This document shows, piece after piece, positions 1-4,926 of a DNA stretch of 9,367 bases; the first letter of the stretch is position 1; every line of letters starts with the position of its first letter. The stretch is from Gallionella sp. Lineage in GTDB: Bacteria > Pseudomonadota > Gammaproteobacteria > Burkholderiales > Gallionellaceae. The notes under the pieces were generated by a model that saw only the letters and a list, made by a program, of their open reading frames with translations, was not told the origin of the DNA and ran no database searches. Where the stretch lies: NCBI GenBank assembly GCA_029850565.1, contig JARCRR010000082.1, positions 1-9,367 of the forward strand, read 5' to 3'. A program made the translations under genes and the position numbers.

Positions 1-849
1 GGGTTGGTCTTTTCGATAGAGCGGCGCCATTTCGAATTGCTGGAAGCCGAGGTTCAACAAGCGTTGGCTCTCGGTGCTGCGCAGATTCTCTTTCTCTGCG
101 CCCAACACGACAGAGATAAGGCGGCGGTTGTCGTGCTTGGAAGAAGCGACCAGAGAGAAACCGGCCTCTTCGGTATAAGAGGTCTGTAGTCCATCCACAT
201 AGGGGTCGAGCCATAGCAAACGGTTGCGGTTGAACTGGTTGATGCCGTTGTATTTGTATTCGCGCAGGGCATACAGCGGGTAGAACTCGGGGAAGTCGCG
301 CAACAAGGCGGCGGCAAGCAAGGCCAAGTCATGCGCGCTGCTGTAGTGTTGTTCTTCGGCTACGCCGGTGGCATTGGCGAAATGGGTGTTGCGCATGCCC
401 AGACGTTGCGCCTGTTGGTTCATCAGGTCGGCGAAGGCGATCTCATGGTTGGCGATGGCTTCGGCCAGCACGCGCGCCGCATCGTTCGCCGATTGCACGA
501 TCAATCCGCGCAACAGTTCTTCGACCCTTGCGTCCTTGCCTACTTCCAAGAACATGCGCGGTTCCTCGTTCTGCAGACGCAGGGCATAGGCAGTGGGCTC
601 CAGTGATTGGCGCAGCGATATCTTGTTCTGCTTCAAGGCATCGAACACGACATAGGCGGTCATCAACTTGGTGAGCGAAGCGGGGGCCACACGTGTGTTT
701 GCATCGTGTTCGAGCAGCATCTGCTGGCTGCTGAAATCGTAGAGTGCATATTGTTTGGCTGCCAGTTGCGGGTCGGTCGGAAGTGCTTGTGCGCCGGAGA
801 AAGTAAACGACAAGGCGAGCAGCAGGGGAAGGGCGAGTTTCATAAGCAT
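1..849 (-). CDS. D-alanyl-D-alanine carboxypeptidase (PBP5/6-like, peptidase S11), 3' end beyond the window
   Basis: Partial gene: 283 codons from an ATG at 849 to the left edge, with no stop. The product should be a periplasmic, membrane-anchored low-molecular-weight penicillin-binding protein that trims the terminal D-Ala from peptidoglycan stem peptides. A signal peptide covers about residues 1-22 (hydrophobic LALPLLLALSF, cleavage near AQA). The S-x-x-K nucleophile motif is S58-L-T-K61, and the S-x-N motif is S120-A-N122. The block around residues 205-235 aligns with the PBP5 segment NRNxLLW...VDGxKTGxT, but the catalytic K-T-G is replaced by Q222-T223-S224, so catalysis may be altered or lost. 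Two in-frame ATGs (849 and 843) are possible starts; neither has a clear Shine-Dalgarno sequence. The C-terminal PBP5 domain and membrane anchor would lie outside the window. The family is clear; activity is uncertain. Confidence 0.9.
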   Translation of the reverse strand, partial: MLMKLALPLLLALSFTFSGAQALPTDPQLAAKQYALYDFSSQQMLLEHDANTRVAPASLTKLMTAYVVFDALKQNKISLRQSLEPTAYALRLQNEEPRMFLEVGKDARVEELLRGLIVQSANDAARVLAEAIANHEIAFADLMNQQAQRLGMRNTHFANATGVAEEQHYSSAHDLALLAAALLRDFPEFYPLYALREYKYNGINQFNRNRLLWLDPYVDGLQTSYTEEAGFSLVASSKHDNRRLISVVLGAEKENLRSTESQRLLNLGFQQFEMAPLYRKDQP

Positions 850-871
850 CGGTGGGGATTGATCTGACGCG

Positions 872-877
872 ATTATA
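872..877 (-). promoter_or_regulatory. Candidate -10 box of the carboxypeptidase gene promoter
   Basis: The minus strand reads TATAAT, a perfect sigma-70 -10 hexamer. It would start transcription about 15-20 bases before the carboxypeptidase ATGs. I see no convincing -35 hexamer at 16-18 bases upstream, so the call rests on the -10 and its position. Confidence 0.4.
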
Positions 878-900
878 CAGGGGCGCCCAGCGCAAGCGGC

Positions 901-918
901 ATAAAAGCCTTTGAGGCT
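901..918 (-). terminator. Weak candidate intrinsic terminator after the HDOD pair
   Basis: On the minus strand, AGCCT (918-914) and AGGCT (910-906) can form a 5-bp stem with a 3-base loop, followed by TTTTAT. It begins 11 bases after the stop of the second HDOD gene, as expected for a terminator. The stem is short, so termination may be weak. Confidence 0.35.
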
Positions 919-929
919 GTGAGGAGGTG

Positions 930-1790
930 TTAGAACGATGCCGCGAATTGCATCGCTTGGTCAGCTTGCTCGGCAGCTTGTGCCGCGATCTCATCCGCTT
1001 GATCTGGGTCGATGCCAAGCACTCCCCATTCTTCCGTGCTGACTTGGTGTCCCACGAACTCATGCAAGCCAGTCGAAGATAGCAATTTTTCGGTGACGTT
1101 GATGATGCGCGCTAACGGTAATCCTTCTTCGGCACCTTCTGCATCGGGTGTATGGTGGTAGCGCAACACGGCGACGATTTCACTCGGCAGATGCCAATGC
1201 TTGGCGAGTTCGGCCCCCAATTCATCGTGTGAGATTTGCAGCAACTCATTTTCTATGTCGATGACAAGTCTGTCTGCTTCGATGAACATGCGGGTATGCA
1301 AGTCGTCACTGCGCTTGGTGTCCAGATATGCCAAGGCCAAATATCCGATGTCGTGCAACATGCCGGTCAGGAATATCAGATCGTCCGTAGGGCGCTTATT
1401 GGCAGGCATTGCACGCACCACTGGCAGCATGGCAAAGGCCACGGCCATGCTGTGTAGCCATAGCTCTTTCGGATCAAAGCGCCCGATGGATTGTTTCGCC
1501 AATGACATCACGGCGATGCCGCTGGCGACGGATTTCACTTTGTTGAGTCCGAGCAGCATGATAGCGTCGTTTACTGTGTTGATCTTGCGCGAAGCACCCA
1601 GCATCGGGGAATTGGCGAGGCCGATGATTCTTGCCGAGATGAGTGGCTCTTGTGCGATCAGCAACATCATCTTACGTTCGCCTTCGTCCCTCTCCAGATC
1701 GAGCGCTAGCAGCTTCTGCGCGATGAGCGGCATCGCGGGTAAGTTATTCAGATTGCGGACGGCAATTCGGAGGTTATTTGGCGAATTCAT
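930..1790 (-). CDS. HDOD-domain signalling protein, downstream copy of a tandem pair
   Basis: A 286-residue single-domain HDOD protein, about the size of a stand-alone HDOD module. HDOD proteins are non-GGDEF/EAL regulatory proteins related to HD phosphohydrolases and are often linked to motility, cyclic-di-GMP or stress signalling; the ligand or partner here is unknown. Visible landmarks are the N-terminal LPAMP motif (residues 17-21), PLISARIIGLAN (49-60), the WLHS helix (111-114), the HDIG motif (H146-D147) and a late RYHH motif (210-213). There is no signal peptide or membrane segment, so it should be cytoplasmic. It starts 18 bases after the stop of the closely related upstream HDOD gene, so the two are very likely co-transcribed. 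Over 91 aligned N-terminal residues, 55 are identical to the upstream copy, which indicates gene duplication. Confidence 0.9.
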   Translation of the reverse strand: MNSPNNLRIAVRNLNNLPAMPLIAQKLLALDLERDEGERKMMLLIAQEPLISARIIGLANSPMLGASRKINTVNDAIMLLGLNKVKSVASGIAVMSLAKQSIGRFDPKELWLHSMAVAFAMLPVVRAMPANKRPTDDLIFLTGMLHDIGYLALAYLDTKRSDDLHTRMFIEADRLVIDIENELLQISHDELGAELAKHWHLPSEIVAVLRYHHTPDAEGAEEGLPLARIINVTEKLLSSTGLHEFVGHQVSTEEWGVLGIDPDQADEIAAQAAEQADQAMQFAASF

Positions 1791-1808
1791 GACGCATAAC
1801 CTGTCGGC

Positions 1809-2678
1809 TTAGAAAGTGTTGGCGAGTTGCTTTGCCTGCTCTGCTTGCTCATGTACCGCCGCCGTCAACTCTTCGGCGCGTGCAGGATCGATACCCAGAG
1901 ACAGCCAATCTTCGGGGGTGATTTGCGTATCGACGGTTTCGTTGATGCCAAACGATGGCAGCAATCGCTCTGCCAAATTGAGTAATGCGACCAAGGGTTG
2001 TCCCGCTGCAGCCTCTTCTGTATCCGGTGCGTGGTGGTAGCGCAACACCGCGATAATGCGTTCCGGCAGATCCCAGTGGCGTGCCAGTTCCGCACCCATT
2101 TCGCAATGACTGATATCAATCACTTCCGCTTCAATCTCTTGCACAAGACGCTCAGGCGAAGCGGCGAGGCGGGTATGCAATTCATCACTGAGCGCGGTGT
2201 CCAGATAGTTGAGCACTAAGAAGCCGATGTCGTGCAGCAATCCGGCCAGAAATATCTCATCATCCAGTGGACGGGTGCGGCTGGGCATGGCGCGCGATAA
2301 GGTGCGCATTCCCAGCGCGACGCCCAAGCTGTGTAGCCAGAGTTGTTGCAGATCAAGTAGACCGGACGGCTTGTGACTGAGCGAAGACATCACGGAGATA
2401 CCCACGGCCACCGATTTGACGCGGGTTAAACCGAGCAACATAGACGCATCTTGAACTGAACTCACGCGCTTGGAAGCACCGAACAACGGGGTGTTTGCCA
2501 AGCCGATGATGCGCGCCGATATCAGTGGGTCCTTTCCGATAAGCTGCAACAGTTTCTTTTCGCCTTCGTCCGTATCGAGTGACAAGGTAAGAATCTTTTG
2601 TGCGACTACAGGCATTGCGGGCAGGCTATCCAGATTCTGGATGGTTTTCTTTAGATCGACGTGTTGACGCTTGCTCAT
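1809..2678 (-). CDS. HDOD-domain signalling protein, upstream copy of a tandem pair
   Basis: A 289-residue cytoplasmic HDOD-domain protein and the first gene of a two-gene unit. The ATG at 2678 is preceded at a good distance by a GGGAGA Shine-Dalgarno sequence. Landmarks mirror the downstream copy: LPAMP (19-23), PLISARIIGLAN (51-62), WLHS (114-117), HDIG (H149-D150), SHCEMGAELARHW (190-202) and RYHH (213-216). The HD doublet is kept, but the Lys that follows HDIG in HD-GYP phosphodiesterases is Phe here and no GYP motif is present, so enzymatic cyclic-di-GMP hydrolysis is not supported. A sigma-28-like promoter upstream suggests expression with the flagellar/chemotaxis regulon. The biochemical function is not known from the sequence. 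Confidence 0.9.
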   Translation of the reverse strand: MSKRQHVDLKKTIQNLDSLPAMPVVAQKILTLSLDTDEGEKKLLQLIGKDPLISARIIGLANTPLFGASKRVSSVQDASMLLGLTRVKSVAVGISVMSSLSHKPSGLLDLQQLWLHSLGVALGMRTLSRAMPSRTRPLDDEIFLAGLLHDIGFLVLNYLDTALSDELHTRLAASPERLVQEIEAEVIDISHCEMGAELARHWDLPERIIAVLRYHHAPDTEEAAAGQPLVALLNLAERLLPSFGINETVDTQITPEDWLSLGIDPARAEELTAAVHEQAEQAKQLANTF

Positions 2679-2719
2679 GTCTGCTCTCCCTTTATAAGAA
2701 TGATTCCTACTTGGGAGTA

Positions 2720-2746
2720 TTTACGGCACGTTTGGGGAATTCTTTA
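2720..2746 (-). promoter_or_regulatory. Candidate sigma-28 (FliA) promoter for the HDOD pair
   Basis: The minus strand reads TAAAGAAT (2746-2739), an 11-base spacer, then GCCGTAAA (2727-2720). The E. coli FliA consensus as I recall it is TAAAGTTT-N11-GCCGATAA, giving 12 of 16 matches at exactly the right spacing. Transcription would start near 2712, leaving about 34 bases before the HDOD start codon, with a Shine-Dalgarno sequence in between. An imperfect inverted repeat (GGGG...CCCC, 2734-2750) overlaps the -35 element. Confidence 0.5.
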
Positions 2747-2779
2747 CCCCCGATTTTCCATCAGACGACTTTCTAATGC

Positions 2780-2834
2780 TGGGAGCCAGCTTGCTGGCGA
2801 TTGGTTATTCATTTCGATAGCAAGGTGGTTCCAC
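2780..2834. repeat. REP/REPIN-like hairpin element
   Basis: The plus strand contains GGGAGCCAGCTTGCTGGCGA (2781-2800), which resembles the Pseudomonas REP core (gggagc-n-agcttgct-n-gcgat) as I remember it. It is followed at 2814-2834 by a degenerate inverted copy. The two arms (2782-2800 and 2814-2832) can pair over 19 positions with two mismatches and two G-U pairs, around a 13-base loop. It lies between the end of the response-regulator gene and the HDOD promoter, a typical intergenic REPIN position. No RAYT transposase gene is visible here. Confidence 0.5.
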
Positions 2835-2859
2835 ATCGGTTGAGTTTTCGATGCTAGAT

Positions 2860-3399
2860 TCAGACGGGACGCTTCGCCAGCTTGCGCTGCAAGGTGCGGC
2901 GGTGCATGTTGAGCACGCGTGCGGTGGAGGAGATATTGCCTTGCTGTTCATGTAACACGCGGTTGATGTGCTCCCACTCCAGTTTGTCCACGGTGGCGGG
3001 GTGTGCCTCTACGGGCACCTCGGTACTGGCACTATGGCCGAAGGCGGCGACGATCTCGTCGGCATTGGCGGGTTTGGACAGATACTGCGTCGCACCCAGC
3101 TTGATGGCCTCGACAGCAGTGGCGATGCTGGCGTAGCCGGTGAGCATGACGATGCGCGTGGCGGGGTCGAGTTCGTGTAGGGTCTGCACCAGCACCAAGC
3201 CGGAAGCGCCATGCATCTTCAAATCGATGACGGCGAATTCGGGCGGGTTGGTTTGTGCCAGTGGCAACGCTGCTTCGACGCTGTTGGCGACGGTCACCGC
3301 AAAGCCGCGTTTCTCCAGCGCGCGCGCCAACACGCTTCTGAACGTGTCGTCGTCGTCTACCAAAAGCAGAGTCGGCGTGTCGTTGCTGATTTGCGTCAT
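2860..3399 (-). CDS. regA: RegA/PrrA/RoxR-family response regulator
   Basis: A 179-residue DNA-binding response regulator, close to the usual length of about 180-185. The receiver domain (about 8-122) shows the acidic pocket D15-D16, phospho-acceptor D59 (VIDLKM), T87 (MLTGY) and K109 in LSKPANADEI, a stretch typical of RegA. A short linker leads to a Fis-type helix-turn-helix (about 138-177) ending in MHRRTLQRKLAKRPV, the hallmark recognition helix of the RegA/PrrA/ActR/RoxR group. The start at 3399 is chosen because ATG overlaps the kinase stop in an ATGA (3399-3396), indicating translational coupling; the open frame extends further upstream but there lies inside the kinase gene. Phosphorylated RegA-type proteins control respiratory and redox genes. 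The nearby copper genes suggest they are part of its regulon here. Confidence 0.93.
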   Translation of the reverse strand: MTQISNDTPTLLLVDDDDTFRSVLARALEKRGFAVTVANSVEAALPLAQTNPPEFAVIDLKMHGASGLVLVQTLHELDPATRIVMLTGYASIATAVEAIKLGATQYLSKPANADEIVAAFGHSASTEVPVEAHPATVDKLEWEHINRVLHEQQGNISSTARVLNMHRRTLQRKLAKRPV

Positions 3400-4814
3400 G
3401 CGGCGGTTCCTTGCAAGGGCAGCGTCACTTCTGTGGTCGCCCCGCCGCCATCGCGGTTGTACAGGCGCACACTGCCGCCCATACGCTCCAGTGTGGCATT
3501 GGCGAGGAACAGACCCAGTCCTCGTCCATCCTGTTTGGTGGTGAAGAAGGCCGAGCCGGCACGCGAGGCGGCTTCTGCGGTGAGACCGGGGCCTTGGTCT
3601 TGTATCTCCAGCACGATGTTCTTGGCGTCCCAGCGCAACATGATCTGCATGCCTTCGGAAGAGGCATCGGCTGCATTGTTCAGCAGGTTGAGCAATGCAG
3701 CGCGCAGGGCGGGGTCGGCGCGCAACTGCGGTGCCGGCAGGCTGGCTGCGACCTGGTAGTTGTAATGCACGGTAGGGCGCAGCAGTTGCCATTCATCCAG
3801 CACGCCCAACAAGAACCCTTCGATGCTCATCACTTCCGGTATCTCCTGTGCATGGCTGACCAAGGTGTCGAGGATGCGTTTGCAGTTGCGCACTTGGTCG
3901 TCAAGGATGGAGAGGTTGTCTTTCTGTTCGGGAGCCGTGCAGTCGTCGTGCATCTCACCGATCACCACTGACATGGTGGACAGCGGTGTGCCTAACTCAT
4001 GTGCGGCACTGGCCGCAAGTGTGCCCAAGGACACGATACGTTCGTTGCGCAATGTTTCTTCACGCACTTGGTTGAGTAGGGCATCGCGCGATCTGACTGC
4101 CGCCGCCATCTCTACCGCGAAATAGGCGATCACCGCCGCACTGATGACGAAGCCCAGCCACATGCCGAGCACATGCGTGTTGAAGGCGTCGCCCAACGGT
4201 GAGGCCGGCTCGCTGGCGGCTGTCGCCTCTGCATCGGGTTCGGTACGGCAATAATCAGGCGAGGTGACCTCGGGTTGCTGCATCTGGTGTTGGCTGTGAT
4301 CCATGTGTATCGCTGCATGGTCATGAGCAGGCGCGGCAGTTGCTGCACTGGCGGTGTGTTGGGCATGTGCATTGCCGCTCGGAAGTGGCACGTACCACAC
4401 CATCAATAAGCTGTAGCACGCCACCGTCAATGCGGCCATGCCCCACGTGTAACGACGCGGCAGCGTCGCGGCGGAGAGCACCAGTGGCAACAGATAGAGC
4501 GAGACGAAGGGGTTGGTCGAGCCACCGCCGAAATATAACAGCACCGTCAGCGCATTCACATCCAGACACAACTGCAAGAACAGTTCGAGATTGCCCACGG
4601 GGTAGTCGAGTGACAGACGCCACCATGTGAGCAGGTTCACCAGCACCAGGAACACCACTGTGCCGACCATCGGCGTCCAGGAGAAATCCGCGCTCAGGAA
4701 GCGGTGCACTAGGATCAGCGTGGTGAACTGTGCAAGGATGGCCCAGTTGCGCAGCATGAATAAACGGCGCAGATGCGAGTGACCGGTCTGGGTGGAGAGC
4801 AGGGATGAATTCAT
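3396..4814 (-). CDS. regB: RegB/PrrB/RoxS-family membrane sensor histidine kinase with a His/Met-rich periplasmic insert
   Basis: A 472-residue inner-membrane histidine kinase. Six hydrophobic segments lie at about 25-41, 49-67, 78-94, 103-118, 124-143 and 217-235. The quinone-linked GGxxNPF motif is present (G97-G-S-T-N-P-F103). The H-box is AHELGTPLS with H272. C311 lies 39 residues further on, matching the redox-active Cys of R. capsulatus RegB (40 residues after its His, from memory). The N-box is N377-x-x-N380; DQGPG (406-410), FFTTK (423-427) and GRGLGL (430-435) complete the ATP site. Unusually, the loop between segments 5 and 6, predicted periplasmic, is long; between residues 150 and 178 it holds seven His and two Met. 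I use the ATG at 4814 because the frame further upstream overlaps the divergent receptor gene and is unlike RegB. The start has no clear ribosome binding site. Confidence 0.93.
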   Translation of the reverse strand: MNSSLLSTQTGHSHLRRLFMLRNWAILAQFTTLILVHRFLSADFSWTPMVGTVVFLVLVNLLTWWRLSLDYPVGNLELFLQLCLDVNALTVLLYFGGGSTNPFVSLYLLPLVLSAATLPRRYTWGMAALTVACYSLLMVWYVPLPSGNAHAQHTASAATAAPAHDHAAIHMDHSQHQMQQPEVTSPDYCRTEPDAEATAASEPASPLGDAFNTHVLGMWLGFVISAAVIAYFAVEMAAAVRSRDALLNQVREETLRNERIVSLGTLAASAAHELGTPLSTMSVVIGEMHDDCTAPEQKDNLSILDDQVRNCKRILDTLVSHAQEIPEVMSIEGFLLGVLDEWQLLRPTVHYNYQVAASLPAPQLRADPALRAALLNLLNNAADASSEGMQIMLRWDAKNIVLEIQDQGPGLTAEAASRAGSAFFTTKQDGRGLGLFLANATLERMGGSVRLYNRDGGGATTEVTLPLQGTAA

Positions 4815-4822
4815 GAGGACGG

Positions 4823-4828
4823 ATTCTA
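4823..4828 (-). promoter_or_regulatory. Candidate -10 box of the regBA promoter
   Basis: The minus strand reads TAGAAT (5 of 6 to TATAAT). Transcription would begin near 4816, only a base or two before the kinase ATG, implying a nearly leaderless mRNA; this fits the absence of a Shine-Dalgarno sequence. There is no good -35, as expected if an activator is needed. Confidence 0.35.
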
Positions 4829-4852
4829 CTGGAAGCCCGCCGTTATTGGGGT

Positions 4853-4867
4853 GCGACAAAATGCCGC
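4853..4867. promoter_or_regulatory. Predicted RegA/RegR-type binding site in the divergent spacer
   Basis: The minus strand reads GCGGCATTTTGTCGC. It matches every fixed position of the Bradyrhizobium RegR box as I recall it (GNGRCRTTNNGNCGC), an imperfect inverted repeat also typical of PrrA/RegA sites. Its centre (4860) is about 43-44 bases upstream of both inferred transcription starts (near 4903 for the receptor, near 4816 for the kinase). It is thus well placed to activate the copper receptor and autoregulate regBA. Confidence 0.6.
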
Positions 4868-4890
4868 AGGGTTCGCGATCGGAAAATCCA

Positions 4891-4896
4891 TACAAT
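4891..4896 (+). promoter_or_regulatory. Candidate -10 box of the copper receptor promoter
   Basis: TACAAT matches 5 of 6 positions of TATAAT. It would start transcription near 4903, 24 bases before the receptor ATG and just ahead of the AGGAG ribosome binding site (4916-4920). No -35 hexamer is recognisable; the predicted RegA site occupies the position just upstream of the missing -35. Confidence 0.45.
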
Positions 4897-4926
4897 CCGC
4901 GTCGAAATTTTTCACAGGAGAAGAGC

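Noticed and set aside
443..1063. Open frame on the minus strand with 206 codons
   Set aside because: It spans parts of two real genes and the spacer between them in another frame, and its product is Arg/Ser/Cys-rich without recognisable motifs.
2734..2750. GGGG...CCCC inverted repeat as a repressor operator
   Set aside because: The symmetry is imperfect and short, and it overlaps the sigma-28 -35 element, which explains the sequence better. I keep it only as a note.
2661..2843. Small 60-codon plus-strand frame across the HDOD promoter region
   Set aside because: No ribosome binding site or motif; it crosses the promoter and the REPIN-like hairpin.
3400..3792. Long N-terminal extension of the response-regulator reading frame (310 codons in total from 3792)
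   Set aside because: The extra 131 codons lie inside the kinase gene in another frame and give low-complexity Arg/Ala-rich sequence with no family similarity; the true start is the ATGA overlap at 3399.
4792..4926. GTG start of the receptor frame at 4792 (45 extra residues)
   Set aside because: The signal peptide and the AGGAG ribosome binding site belong to the ATG at 4927; the extension would overlap the kinase coding start.
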